DNA of 64,000 nucleotides from Nocardioides marmoriginsengisoli (lineage in GTDB: Bacteria > Actinomycetota > Actinomycetes > Propionibacteriales > Nocardioidaceae): contig NZ_RJSE01000007.1 of assembly GCF_003725695.1 (NCBI RefSeq), positions 310,001 to 374,000 on the forward strand. Direction: 5' to 3'. A program made the translations under genes and the position numbers. How positions within the stretch are numbered: the stretch's first letter is position 1; each line of letters starts with the position of its first letter. Below the pieces are notes generated by a model. The model saw only the letters and a program-made list of their open reading frames with translations, had not been told where the DNA came from and did not search any database. This document shows positions 26,407-35,053 of this stretch, in pieces.

Positions 26407-27150
26407 TTAGGGCCCACTCGGCGGGTGGAGGGTCTGCGCGACGGTGACCCAGGCGGGGGACCGAGGGTCGAGGAACTCGTAGTGGCCGACCCCGCGGAGC
26501 TCGGTCAGACGAGCCCAAGGATGTACGGCGGCAAAGCCGCGGCTGAGCTCGATCGGGACCTCGTCGTCCGCGACGCCGTGCACCAGGACGACCTCGGCCG
26601 CCGGCGGATCCGCGAGCAGGGTCATCGGATCGGCCTCGGTGATCGGCGCGCCGTCCAGCAGCTGCGCGACCGCTCCCGAGCCCAGGTGCAGCTCGTCGGC
26701 GAGCACCAGGTCGCAGACCGGCGCGATCCCGACGACGACGTCGAACGCGAACGGCAGCGGCCGGCTCAGCAACCACAGCGCGAGGTGGCCGCCGGCCGAG
26801 TGACCCGTCATCACCGCGCGGTCCCAGCCGACCCCGACCAGGTCGGCCAGCTCGGGGAGTGCCGCCAGCGCCTCCTCGAGGTCGGTCCCGGTGGTCGGCC
26901 AGCCGCCGCCTCCGCCGACCCGGCGGTACTCCGGCGTCGCCACCAGGTAGCCCGCCTCGGCGAGCGAGCGGGCCTGGCGGCGGGTGTGCGTCCGGTCGTA
27001 GCGCTCCTTCCAGAAGCCCCCGTGCACCAGCACCACCAGCGTGCCGTTCGGGACCGACGGCAGGTGCAGGTCGACCACCCCGGCGTCGTGCTCGGCGTAC
27101 CGGACGGTCGCGTCGGGAAAGCTGTCCGGGTGCGGAGGGTCCTGGGCCAC
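26407..27150 (-). CDS. Alpha/beta hydrolase
   Basis: A 247-residue serine hydrolase. The oxyanion motif is VHGGFW, the nucleophile elbow is GHSAGG, the acid lies in VADDEVP, and the catalytic His is in GVGHYEF. This pattern resembles kynurenine formamidase-like or BD-FAE-like esterases (HGGXW motif). The substrate is unknown, and no tryptophan-degradation gene is adjacent. It starts at GTG 27150 with a -10 box six bases upstream and is divergent from the DUF4177 gene. Confidence 0.85.
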   Translation of the reverse strand: MAQDPPHPDSFPDATVRYAEHDAGVVDLHLPSVPNGTLVVLVHGGFWKERYDRTHTRRQARSLAEAGYLVATPEYRRVGGGGGWPTTGTDLEEALAALPELADLVGVGWDRAVMTGHSAGGHLALWLLSRPLPFAFDVVVGIAPVCDLVLADELHLGSGAVAQLLDGAPITEADPMTLLADPPAAEVVLVHGVADDEVPIELSRGFAAVHPWARLTELRGVGHYEFLDPRSPAWVTVAQTLHPPSGP

Positions 27151-27156
27151 CCGCCC

Positions 27157-27162
27157 AAACTA
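27157..27162 (-). promoter_or_regulatory. -10 box of leaderless hydrolase promoter
   Basis: TAGTTT on the minus strand, six bases before GTG 27150. Confidence 0.55.
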
Positions 27163-27175
27163 GTCGGCGGCCCTC

Positions 27176-27181
27176 TAGAGT
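27176..27181 (+). promoter_or_regulatory. -10 box of leaderless DUF4177-RidA-NUDIX-MBL operon
   Basis: TAGAGT lies seven bases before ATG 27189, so the whole five-gene-like chain starts with a leaderless small gene. Confidence 0.55.
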
Positions 27182-27188
27182 CGGCTGC

Positions 27189-27344
27189 ATGAACAAGTGG
27201 GAGTACCAGGTGGCGCCGATTCCGCTCCACAACGAGACCTTGATGCTGAACAACTTCGGGCAGGACGGCTGGGAGCTCGTCCACATCGAGAAGAACGACC
27301 AGGGTGGCCTGATCGCCTTCCTGAAGCGCCCGCTGGTGAGCTGA
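27189..27344 (+). CDS. Small DUF4177 protein
   Basis: A 51-residue protein with KWEYQVAPIP, GQDGWELVHIE and LIAFLKRP, the DUF4177 signature. No function is known. It heads an operon whose next gene starts one base into its stop codon (TGATG). A small gene of this kind occurs at the same place before the RidA-like gene in other actinobacteria. Translation of this leaderless gene could couple the downstream reading. Confidence 0.85.
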   Translation: MNKWEYQVAPIPLHNETLMLNNFGQDGWELVHIEKNDQGGLIAFLKRPLVS

Positions 27345-27802
27345 TGAGCACCCCGGAGGAGCGCCTGGGCGCGCTCGGGCTGAGCGTTCCGGAGGTCGCC
27401 AAGCCGGTCGCGGCGTACATCCCGGCCGTGCGCAGCGGGATCCACGTCTTCACCTCCGGCCAGCTGCCGATGCGCGACGGCCAGCTGATGAACACCGGCA
27501 AGGTCGGCGGCGAGGTCACCCAGGAGGAGGCCGTCGCCTGCGCGCAGCAGTGCGCCCTCAACGCCCTGGCCGCGATCCGGGCCGAGGTCGGCGACCTGAG
27601 CGCGGTCAAGCGGATCGTCAAGGTCGTCTGCTTCGTCGCCTCGACCCCCGACTTCACCGGCCAGCCGCTGGTCGCCAACGGCGTCTCCGAGCTCCTCGGC
27701 GAGGTCTTCGGAGACGCCGGCCGGCACGCGCGGTCCGCGGTCGGCGTACCGGTCCTGCCCCTCGACGCCCCCGTCGAGGTCGAGCTGATCGTCGAAGTTT
27801 GA
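27344..27802 (+). CDS. RidA/YjgF-family protein
   Basis: A 152-residue RidA-like protein (Rv3678c orthologue by position). It has HVFTSGQLPMRDG, GKVGGEVTQEEA, and a C-terminal RSAVGVPVLPLDAPVEVELIVEV. The key Arg is in RSAVGV, and the Cys-rich ACAQQC region is typical of the long subgroup. RidA proteins hydrolyse reactive enamines and imines from amino-acid metabolism; this subgroup is not characterised. It overlaps both neighbours at TGATG junctions. Confidence 0.9.
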   Translation: MSTPEERLGALGLSVPEVAKPVAAYIPAVRSGIHVFTSGQLPMRDGQLMNTGKVGGEVTQEEAVACAQQCALNALAAIRAEVGDLSAVKRIVKVVCFVASTPDFTGQPLVANGVSELLGEVFGDAGRHARSAVGVPVLPLDAPVEVELIVEV

Positions 27803-28680
27803 TGGCCGGCCTCGTCCAGCTGCCGGCGGCGTTCGCCGAGGCGGCCGCCGAGTTCGCCGACGGCAGCAAGACGCCGGCCGAGCCCCGCGACGCCGCCACC
27901 GTAGTGCTGCTGCGTCCGGGTGCCGAGGGGCCCGAGGTCTACCTGCTGCGCCGGCAGGTCTCGATGGAGTTCGCCGGCGGCATGTGCGTCTTCCCCGGCG
28001 GCGGCGTCGACCCCCGCGACTTCGACACCGAGATCGCCTGGGCGGGCCCGTCCCCGGCCGCGTGGGCCGAGCGCCTCGGAACCGACGAGGCCCAGGCTCG
28101 GGCGCTGGTCTGCGCCGCGGTCCGGGAGACCTTCGAGGAGTCCGGCGTGCTGCTGGCCGGCGAGTCCCCGGACGCCGTGGTGGCCGACACCACCGGTGCC
28201 GACTGGGAGGCCGACCGGATCGCGCTGGAGAAGCGCGAGCTGGCGATGACCGAGTTCCTGTCGCGCCGCGGGCTGGTGCTGCGCACCGACCTGCTCGGCG
28301 CCTGGGCCGGCTGGCTGACGCCGATCTTCGAGCCGCGGCGCTACCGGACCTGGTTCTTCGTCGCCGAGCTGCCGGCCGGTCAGGTCACCCGCGACGTCTC
28401 CACCGAGTCCGACCAGGTGGTCTGGCTCCCGGCGATCCGGGCGGTCGAGCAGGCCGAGGAGCGCGAGATCCTGATGCTGCCGCCGACGTACATCACCAGC
28501 CTCGACGTCGCCCGGTACGACGACCCGGCAGCCGTGCTGGCCGCGGCCGCCGAGCGTCGGGTGGAGATGTTCTGCCCGGCCGTGGAGACCGAGGGCGAGG
28601 GCTTCACGCTGACCCGTCCGCCCGAGGCCGACGCGCTGCTGACGCAACGGGCGAAGACGGCCCGGTGGGGCCAGGGATGA
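27802..28680 (+). CDS. NUDIX hydrolase (long, RNase-H-like NUDT19 type)
   Basis: A 292-residue NUDIX protein. MCVFPGGGVDPRDF precedes an insertion, and the catalytic helix is AAVRETFEESGVLL (RExxEExG). The insertion between the Gly-rich strand and the helix is a feature of the NUDT19/acyl-CoA diphosphatase-like group. It could hydrolyse CoA or acyl-CoA derivatives, but the substrate is not determined by sequence. Starts at a TGATG junction with the RidA-like gene and overlaps the MBL gene by four bases. A second NUDIX gene lies 7 kb downstream. Confidence 0.87.
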   Translation: MAGLVQLPAAFAEAAAEFADGSKTPAEPRDAATVVLLRPGAEGPEVYLLRRQVSMEFAGGMCVFPGGGVDPRDFDTEIAWAGPSPAAWAERLGTDEAQARALVCAAVRETFEESGVLLAGESPDAVVADTTGADWEADRIALEKRELAMTEFLSRRGLVLRTDLLGAWAGWLTPIFEPRRYRTWFFVAELPAGQVTRDVSTESDQVVWLPAIRAVEQAEEREILMLPPTYITSLDVARYDDPAAVLAAAAERRVEMFCPAVETEGEGFTLTRPPEADALLTQRAKTARWGQG

Positions 28681-29480
28681 CCTGGGCCGGCGGCACGTTC
28701 GGCGAGCGCGGCCGGTGCGTGCTCGCGCCGAACGCCAACCTGATGACCCTCGACGGCACCAACACCTGGGTGCTGCGCGAGCCCGGCGCGCGTCGCTCGG
28801 TGGTCGTCGACCCGGGTCCGCCGGACGCGTCCCACCTCGCGGCGATCGAAGCCGTGGCCGGTGAGGTCGGCGCGGTGCTCCTGACCCACCACCACTACGA
28901 CCACTCCGAGTCGGCCAAGGAGTTCGCGACCCGCTGGGGCTGCGGCGTACGGGCTCTGGATCCGGAGTACCGGCTCGGCTCGGAGGGCCTCGCCGACGGC
29001 GACGTGGTCGAGGTGGACGGTCTCGAGGTCCGGGTCGTCGGCACCCCGGGGCACACCACCGACTCGCTGTCGTTCTGGCTGCCGGTCGAGGACGCGGTGC
29101 TGACCGGGGACACCGTGCTCGGCCGCGGCACCACGGTGGTGGCGCACCCGGACGGTGAGCTCGGTGCCTACCTGGACTCGTTGGACCGGCTGCACGCGCT
29201 CGCGGAGTCGCGGCAGGTGACCACCATCTGGCCCGGCCACGGTCCGGTGATCGAGGACGCGCTCGGGGCGCTCGACTACTACATCAGCCACCGGGCGCAG
29301 CGGCTCGACCAGGTCCGCGACGCGCTCGCCCGGCTCACCGCCGAGCCGCACCCCGAGGGGATCGCCGAGGAGGACCTGCCGCGCCAGGTCGTCGAGCAGG
29401 TCTACTCCGACGTCGACCCGGTCCTGTGGGGGGCTGCCGAGCTGTCGGTCCGGGCCCAGCTGGCGTACCTGCGCCGCTGA
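28677..29480 (+). CDS. Metallo-beta-lactamase-fold hydrolase
   Basis: A 267-residue LACTB2-like metal hydrolase. The zinc motif is LLTHHHYDHSE; GTPGHTTDSLSFWL and LTGDTVLGRG supply further ligands, and WPGHGPVI the last His. A C-terminal helical domain follows. It is orthologous by position to Rv3677c. LACTB2-type enzymes include endoribonucleases and thioesterases, so the activity is open. It is the last gene of the operon and its ATG overlaps the NUDIX stop. Confidence 0.9.
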   Translation: MTWAGGTFGERGRCVLAPNANLMTLDGTNTWVLREPGARRSVVVDPGPPDASHLAAIEAVAGEVGAVLLTHHHYDHSESAKEFATRWGCGVRALDPEYRLGSEGLADGDVVEVDGLEVRVVGTPGHTTDSLSFWLPVEDAVLTGDTVLGRGTTVVAHPDGELGAYLDSLDRLHALAESRQVTTIWPGHGPVIEDALGALDYYISHRAQRLDQVRDALARLTAEPHPEGIAEEDLPRQVVEQVYSDVDPVLWGAAELSVRAQLAYLRR

Positions 29481-29538
29481 AGTTACGCCCGCGTCACTGA
29501 TAGGTCCGGCTGGGCTAGTCCGCCTGCGGGGGTTTGTC

Positions 29539-29564
29539 GATCCCGGGTATCGGGGCCCGGGATC
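29539..29564. promoter_or_regulatory. Perfect 9-base inverted repeat upstream of the giant secreted protein
   Basis: GATCCCGGG-TATCGGGG-CCCGGGATC lies 59 bases after the MBL stop and 65 before the next start. It could be the terminator of the MBL operon or an operator or leader hairpin of the secreted-protein gene. No T-run follows. Confidence 0.45.
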
Positions 29565-29628
29565 CGCGATTACGGTGCCGGGAACGCCGGGCATCCCTCC
29601 CAGTCGCGCCCGGCACAGGGGGCTTCAC

Positions 29629-32600
29629 ATGTCTGTTCACCGTCGCAGCTCGACGCCGCGCGCCACCTTCCGTCGCGTGCTCACCGCCGCCGCCGTCGCG
29701 GTCGCCTCGGGGGCCGGCGTCCTCGCCGCGTCTGCTCCCGCGAACGCTGCCGGCCCGTGGTTCGTGGCTCCGTCGGGGGTGAACAACGCGGGCTGCGGCC
29801 TGGCTCTGGGCACCCCCTGCGCGACCGTCACCTTCGTGCTCACCAAGGGCGCATTCCTCGACGGTGACACCATCAACGTGGCGCCCGGCACGTACACCGA
29901 CAAGCCGACGTTCGGCGCGAAGACCGCGACCCTGATCGGCTCCGGCGGCGGTGCGACGTTCTCCGGCTCGAACACCGGCTACGCGATCGGGGTAGCGATC
30001 GCGGCGGCGAAGACGCTGACCTTGCAGAACCTGACGCTGACCCAGGGCAAGGCCACCAACGGCCTCGGCGGCGCGCTGGTGATCGCCACCGGCAAGGTCG
30101 TCACCACCAACGTGAACCTGACCGGCAGCGCGGCGACCAACGTCGGCGGCGGGGCCTACGTCCCGGCGAACACGTCGCTCTCGATGACCGGCGGCACCAT
30201 CTCCGGCAACAGCGCCACGAACTTCGGCGGCGCCATCTACACCAACGGCGGAACGGTCGCGCTCAACGGCACGACGGTCCAGGGCAACAGTGCCGTCGCC
30301 GGGGCGGGCGTCTATGCCCAGGCCGGCACGGTCACCCTCACGAACGCCACCGTCGCCTCCAACACGGCGCCGGCGGCCAACGGTCTCGGCGGAGGGTTCG
30401 CCGGGGCGGCGACCCTGAACGTCACCGGAGGCTCCTTCACCGGGAACACCGCGTACAACGGCGGCGGCATCTACAACAACACCGGCGTCGTCACCCTCAA
30501 CGGCACCTCGATGTCCGGCAACGGCGCGAGCAACCAGGGCGCGGCCGTCTTCCAGCAGACCGGGACGACGAACCTGACCAACGCGAACCTCACCGGCAAC
30601 AACGCGACCGCGCTGGCCTCGGTGGCGATCGTCGGCGGCGCGCTCAACACCAGCGGCGGCTCGATCTCGAACAACACCGCCCTCAACGGCGCCGCGCTCT
30701 ACAACGGCGGCACGACCGTGATCGACGGGACCACGCTGAGCGGCAACACCGCCAACGGCGGCACGACCGCCAACGGCGGCAACGCCGGCGCCATCTACAA
30801 CGCGGCGGCGCTGACGGTGAAGAACGCGACCCTGACCGGGAACAAGGCAGTGCCGAACACGGCGGCAGCTCCCGGAGTCACCGGGTACGGCGGCTCGATC
30901 CTCTCGCTGTCGGTCGCCGCTGCCGGTGCCCCGACCCTGAACCTCCAGAACACCACGATCAACGGCGGTGCTGTCAGCGGGAGCAACGCCGCGATCGGCG
31001 GTGCGATCGCCTCGATCGGCAACATCGGTGTCGGCGGTGCCGCGACGGTGCTGACCGCGACCGGCCTGACCCTGTCGAAGAACGTCGCCCTCGCGGGTGG
31101 CGGGATCTACTCGACCGGCCCGGTCACCCTGAACAGCAGCACCCTGGACCAGAACAGGGCGACGCACGCCAGCGCCGGCCTCGGGGGCGGCATCTACGCC
31201 ACCCCTCAGGCGAGCACGACGCCGACGCTGACCCTCGACAACACCGCGGTCACCGGCAACGACGGCGTCGCCGGCGGTGGCGGGATCGTGACCACGATCA
31301 ACACCGTGGTGAAGAACGGCTCGACGGTGAACGGCAACTCGGGCGGGATCGGCGGCGGCATCTACACCGCCGCCCCGGTCGCGGTGCAGGACTCGCACGT
31401 CGACGGCAACAGCGTCACCAACAGCGGTGGCGGGATCTACAACGCCCTCGGCGTCACCACGCTGACCGGCTCGAGCGTGGACGGCAACACCGCGGCGTTC
31501 CTCGGCGGTGGCCTCTCGACCGCGGCGGCCGCGGGCACGTTCGTGATGAGCGGCGGGACCCTGTCGGGCAACAACGCCTTCGGCGCCGGCGGCGCGTTCA
31601 TCAGCAACAGCCTGACGGCTTCGTTCGACGACACCGACCTGATCGGCAACACCTCGACCGGCCAGAACTTCGGCGGCGGTGCGATCCTCTCGGCCGGTCA
31701 GGTGACCATCAACAAGGCTCAGATCACCGGCAACAAGGCCGACGGCGCAACCGGGCTGGGCGGCGCGATCTTCAGCGGTTCCAGCGACGAGAACGTGACG
31801 ACGTCGCTGAAGATCACCAACAGCACCCTGGCGGACAACGAAGCCTTCTCGGCCGCGGCGATCTACGCCGGGTCCAGCAAGGCCACCTCGACGAACAAGA
31901 CCTCGATCGCCAACAGCACCATCCACGGCAACGCCGCGGCAGGCCCGTTCGGTGCCCTCCAGGTCGTGGACCCGGTGAGCATCGTCGGCAGCACGATCAC
32001 CGACAACACGGCGGTGCCGACCAGCCCGTACGACGCGTACGGCGGGATCATCGCCCAGAGTGCCGGCCAGGTCTCCCTGAGCGGGTCGGTCGTCGCCGGC
32101 AACTCGGGTCACCAGTGCAACGTCGCGGTCGCCGACGGCGGCTACAACCTGAACAGCCCGACGGCTGCCGAGTGCGGCTTCACCGCGGGCAAGAACGACC
32201 TGTTCGCCGCCCCGCAGCTCGGCTCCCTGGCGAACAACGGCGGGCCGACGACGACCCGGCTCCCGAGCGCCACCAGCCCGCTGCTGAACAAGATCGCGAC
32301 CGGGACCGCGACCGGCGTCACCGACGCGATCACCGGGAGCGCGATCACCCTCTGCACCGGCAGCGACCAGCGCGGCACCAGCCGTCCGCAGGGAGCGAAG
32401 TGCGACATCGGTGCTGTCGAGGCCGAGCAGGTCGTGCCGACGGTGGCAGGTCCCTCCTCCGCGACGTACTCGGTGGGCATCGCGGGGGCGCCGCAGGTGT
32501 TCACCACGACCGGATCCCCGCAGCCGACGCTCACCGCGACCGGCCTCCCGTCGGGGGTCACCTTCGTCGACAACGGCGACGGCACCGGCACCCTCGCCGG

Positions 32601-34104
32601 CACCCCCGGCGCGAACACCGGCGGGGTGCACGCGATCACGGTGAAGGCGACCAACGAGGCCGGGTCGGACTCGAAGGTCATCACGCTGACGATCAACCAG
32701 GCTCCGGCTCTCGCCGGTCCGGCCGGTGCGACGTACACGGTCGGCCAGGCGGGTGCTCCGGTCCCGTTCACCACCACCGGTCACCCGACCTCGGTGCTGA
32801 GCTCGCTCGGTGTCCTTCCGGGCGGGGTCGGCTTCACCGACAACGGTGACGGCACCGGCCAGTACGCCGGTACTCCCGCCGCCGGTACCGGTGGTCTCTA
32901 CACCCTGACCGTCAAGGCCTCGAACGGCACGCTGCCGGACGCGACTGCGCCGTTCGCGCTGACCGTCCGCGAGGCTCCGTCGCTGACCGGGCCGGGCGCG
33001 GCGACGTTCAAGGTCGGTGTCTCCAGCCTCAGCGGCGAGTTCGCCGGTGCCGGCTTCCCGGTCCCGACGCTCTCGGCCACCGGTCTCCCGGCCGGTCTGA
33101 CGCTGGCGAGCACCGGTGCCGGCACGGCGAAGATCTCCGGCAGCGCGGCCGACGGCACCGGGGGCCTCTACCCGGGGGTCGTGGTGAAGGCGGCGAACGG
33201 GGTCGGCTCGGACGCCACCAAGAACGTCGACGTCACGGTCAACGAGGCGCCGGAGCTGGTGGGTCCGTCCGAGGCCCGGTTCGTGACCGGCTCGGCGAAC
33301 GAGATCGGCTTCAGCAGTGACGGGTTCCCGCAGGCCGCGATCACCAGGACCGGCACGCTGCCGGCCGGCCTGAGCTTCGTCGACAACGGCAACGGCAGCG
33401 CGAAGATCTCCGGCACGGCTCCGGCGAGCGCGGTCGGGACCTACCCGATCACGATCACCGCGAGCAACGGGGAGAGCCCGGATGCGGTCATCCACCTCAC
33501 CCTCGAGGTGGTCCCGCCGCTGTCGATCTCGACCACCGCGCTGCCGAACGCGGCCTACCGGTCGGCGTACTCGGCGCAGCTGATGGCTGCGGGAGGCCAG
33601 CCGGGCTACACGTTCCAGGTCATCTCGGGCCAGCTGCCCCAGGGGCTGACGATGAACGCGTTCGGTCAGATCACCGGTTCACCGACGGTGTCCGCCGGGA
33701 TCTACCTCTTCACGGTCAAGGCGACCGACTCCGCCGACCCGGCGCAGACGGCCACCAAGATCCTGAAGATCCAGGTCACCAAGGGCAGCACCGCGATCAC
33801 GCCGACGGCGATCCTGCTCGGCTTCCTGCCCAACGGCGACATCACCCTCAACCTCGGCCTGGTCGAGGCGGACCTGACCGGCGGGTTCCCGGCGCAGCCG
33901 ATCGCCGGCGCGACGGTGACGTTCAAGTCCGGGACGGCGACGGTGTGCAGCGGGAAGACGGACGCGAAGGGCCACGCTCAGTGCTCCCAGTCCCTCCTGA
34001 ACGCCCTCCTCACCCCTCTCAAGGGCAACCTGACCGCCACCTTCGCCGGTGACCTCAACTGGTTCGGTTCATCCGGCTCCGCCACCCTCATCCAGAAAGG
34101 TTGA
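29629..34104 (+). CDS. Giant secreted beta-helix protein with Ig-like (He_PIG) domains
   Basis: A 1491-residue exported protein. The signal peptide is residues 1-41 (RRVLTAAAVAVASGAGVLAA, cleavage after ANAA). Residues 45 to about 920 form a right-handed parallel beta-helix built from repeats such as GGTISGNSATNFGGAIY and GGGIYNNTG. Residues 930-1385 carry about six He_PIG/cadherin-like repeats (TGLPSGVTFVDNGDGTG type), and a final Ig-like domain ends GNLTATFAGDLNWFG. It has no LPxTG or membrane anchor. ATG 29629 follows CAGGGGG. Likely an adhesin or surface polysaccharide-binding or lyase-like protein; no catalytic residues can be named. Absent from the mycobacterial locus. Confidence 0.85.
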   Translation: MSVHRRSSTPRATFRRVLTAAAVAVASGAGVLAASAPANAAGPWFVAPSGVNNAGCGLALGTPCATVTFVLTKGAFLDGDTINVAPGTYTDKPTFGAKTATLIGSGGGATFSGSNTGYAIGVAIAAAKTLTLQNLTLTQGKATNGLGGALVIATGKVVTTNVNLTGSAATNVGGGAYVPANTSLSMTGGTISGNSATNFGGAIYTNGGTVALNGTTVQGNSAVAGAGVYAQAGTVTLTNATVASNTAPAANGLGGGFAGAATLNVTGGSFTGNTAYNGGGIYNNTGVVTLNGTSMSGNGASNQGAAVFQQTGTTNLTNANLTGNNATALASVAIVGGALNTSGGSISNNTALNGAALYNGGTTVIDGTTLSGNTANGGTTANGGNAGAIYNAAALTVKNATLTGNKAVPNTAAAPGVTGYGGSILSLSVAAAGAPTLNLQNTTINGGAVSGSNAAIGGAIASIGNIGVGGAATVLTATGLTLSKNVALAGGGIYSTGPVTLNSSTLDQNRATHASAGLGGGIYATPQASTTPTLTLDNTAVTGNDGVAGGGGIVTTINTVVKNGSTVNGNSGGIGGGIYTAAPVAVQDSHVDGNSVTNSGGGIYNALGVTTLTGSSVDGNTAAFLGGGLSTAAAAGTFVMSGGTLSGNNAFGAGGAFISNSLTASFDDTDLIGNTSTGQNFGGGAILSAGQVTINKAQITGNKADGATGLGGAIFSGSSDENVTTSLKITNSTLADNEAFSAAAIYAGSSKATSTNKTSIANSTIHGNAAAGPFGALQVVDPVSIVGSTITDNTAVPTSPYDAYGGIIAQSAGQVSLSGSVVAGNSGHQCNVAVADGGYNLNSPTAAECGFTAGKNDLFAAPQLGSLANNGGPTTTRLPSATSPLLNKIATGTATGVTDAITGSAITLCTGSDQRGTSRPQGAKCDIGAVEAEQVVPTVAGPSSATYSVGIAGAPQVFTTTGSPQPTLTATGLPSGVTFVDNGDGTGTLAGTPGANTGGVHAITVKATNEAGSDSKVITLTINQAPALAGPAGATYTVGQAGAPVPFTTTGHPTSVLSSLGVLPGGVGFTDNGDGTGQYAGTPAAGTGGLYTLTVKASNGTLPDATAPFALTVREAPSLTGPGAATFKVGVSSLSGEFAGAGFPVPTLSATGLPAGLTLASTGAGTAKISGSAADGTGGLYPGVVVKAANGVGSDATKNVDVTVNEAPELVGPSEARFVTGSANEIGFSSDGFPQAAITRTGTLPAGLSFVDNGNGSAKISGTAPASAVGTYPITITASNGESPDAVIHLTLEVVPPLSISTTALPNAAYRSAYSAQLMAAGGQPGYTFQVISGQLPQGLTMNAFGQITGSPTVSAGIYLFTVKATDSADPAQTATKILKIQVTKGSTAITPTAILLGFLPNGDITLNLGLVEADLTGGFPAQPIAGATVTFKSGTATVCSGKTDAKGHAQCSQSLLNALLTPLKGNLTATFAGDLNWFGSSGSATLIQKG

Positions 34105-34155
34105 GTAGGCCCAACCTGCTCGTTGAACAGGCCCTGGTGTCCGCCGAGTAGGCCC
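34102..34155 (+). repeat. GAGTAGGCCC element, copy B
   Basis: TTGAGTAGGCCC (34102-34113, including the TGA stop of the secreted-protein gene) and CCGAGTAGGCCC (34144-34155) repeat the motif found after scoB. Confidence 0.45.
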
Positions 34156-34187
34156 TTGAAGCAGTGGAGATGCCGAGGGCGCAGCAG

Positions 34188-34221
34188 AAAGGGCCCATTC
34201 GGCGAACCGAACGGGCCCTTT
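34188..34221. terminator. Strong bidirectional hairpin between secreted-protein gene and crp
   Basis: AAAGGGCCC (34188-34196) and GGGCCCTTT (34213-34221), extended by TTCGG and CCGAA, enclose a four-base loop. The A/T ends give short T-runs in both directions. It lies between two convergent genes. Confidence 0.75.
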
Positions 34222-34235
34222 CGACGGCTTGGACG

Positions 34236-34928
34236 CTAGCGGGCGCGGCGCTTCATCCGCTCGACGTCCATGATCACCACGGAGCGGGGCTCGAGGCGGA
34301 GCCAGCCTCGGGAGGCGAAGTCGGCGAGGGCCTTGTTGACCGTCTCGCGGGAGGCGCCGACCAGCTGGGCGAGCTCTTCCTGGGTGAGGTCGTGGTGCAC
34401 GTGGACGCCGTCGTCGGCGGTGCGGCCGAAGCGGTCCGCGAGGTCGAGCAGCGCCTTGGCGACCCGGCCGGGGACGTCGGAGAACACCAGGTCGGCGTTG
34501 ACGTCGTTGGCCTTGCGCAGCCGGCTGGCGATCTGGGCGAGCATGCCCAGCGCCACCGTCGGGCGGCCCTCGAGCCAGCGGATCAGGTCGTCGTGCGAGA
34601 GCGTCAGCAGGTTGGTCTCCGTCACCGCGGTGACCGTCGCCGAGCGCGGGCCGGGGTCGAAGAGCGAGAGCTCGCCGAACATCTGGCCGGGACCGAGGAT
34701 GGCGAGCAGGTTCTCGCGGCCGTCCGAGGACGTGCGCCCGAGCTTCACCTTGCCGTCGGTGACCAGGTAGAGCTTGTCGCCCGAGTCGCCCTCGTGGAAG
34801 AGCACCTCCCCGCGGCGCAGCCGGGCCTCGGTCATCGACGAGCGCAGCGCGATGGCGGCATCGTCGTCCAGGGCTCCGAACAGCGGTGCCTGACGGAGTA
34901 CGTCGTTGTCCACGGACATTCCTTCCAA
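34236..34928 (-). CDS. crp: cAMP receptor protein-type regulator (Crp/Fnr family)
   Basis: A 230-residue cyclic-nucleotide-dependent regulator. The cNMP domain includes FHEGDSGDKLYLVTDGKVKLG, here GDSGDKLYLVTDG, and phosphate-cassette GELSLFDPGPRSATVTA. The helix-turn-helix is LTQEELAQLVGASRETVNKA. It closely resembles M. tuberculosis CRP (Rv3676) and sits beside nth as there. TTG 34928 is preferred: GAGGGAG lies eight bases upstream, whereas the ATG three codons in (34919) would have its GGAAGGA directly abutting. The promoter shares a 14-base element with acs. Confidence 0.93.
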   Translation of the reverse strand: MEGMSVDNDVLRQAPLFGALDDDAAIALRSSMTEARLRRGEVLFHEGDSGDKLYLVTDGKVKLGRTSSDGRENLLAILGPGQMFGELSLFDPGPRSATVTAVTETNLLTLSHDDLIRWLEGRPTVALGMLAQIASRLRKANDVNADLVFSDVPGRVAKALLDLADRFGRTADDGVHVHHDLTQEELAQLVGASRETVNKALADFASRGWLRLEPRSVVIMDVERMKRRAR

Positions 34929-34964
34929 CTCGAGGACTCCCTCGCGGGGTCCACCCCCCAGTGT

Positions 34965-34985
34965 TGCAGGTCACAGTCTGTCCTA
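34965..34985 (-). promoter_or_regulatory. crp promoter: -10 box and shared GACTGTGACCTGCA element
   Basis: On the minus strand TAGGAC (34985-34980) is followed after one base by GACTGTGACCTGCA (34978-34965), identical to the acs promoter. TGTGACCTGCAACACT contains GTG-N8-CAC, the spacing of a CRP site, so autoregulation is plausible. Confidence 0.45.
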
Positions 34986-35041
34986 TGACACCGAGTCACG
35001 CCACGGAACACCCTCGGGGAGGAGCTGTCGGTTCCGCTGGG

Positions 35042-35047
35042 TAGGCT
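35042..35047 (+). promoter_or_regulatory. -10 box of leaderless nth operon promoter
   Basis: TAGGCT lies six bases before GTG 35054. Confidence 0.6.
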
Positions 35048-35053
35048 CCGAGC

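Noticed and set aside
29515-33495. Minus-strand frame of more than 1300 residues opposite the secreted protein
   Set aside because: The repeat-rich codon pattern of the real gene keeps this frame free of stops. The translated product is Arg/Val/Gly-rich without domains, while the plus strand has a signal peptide and clear repeats.
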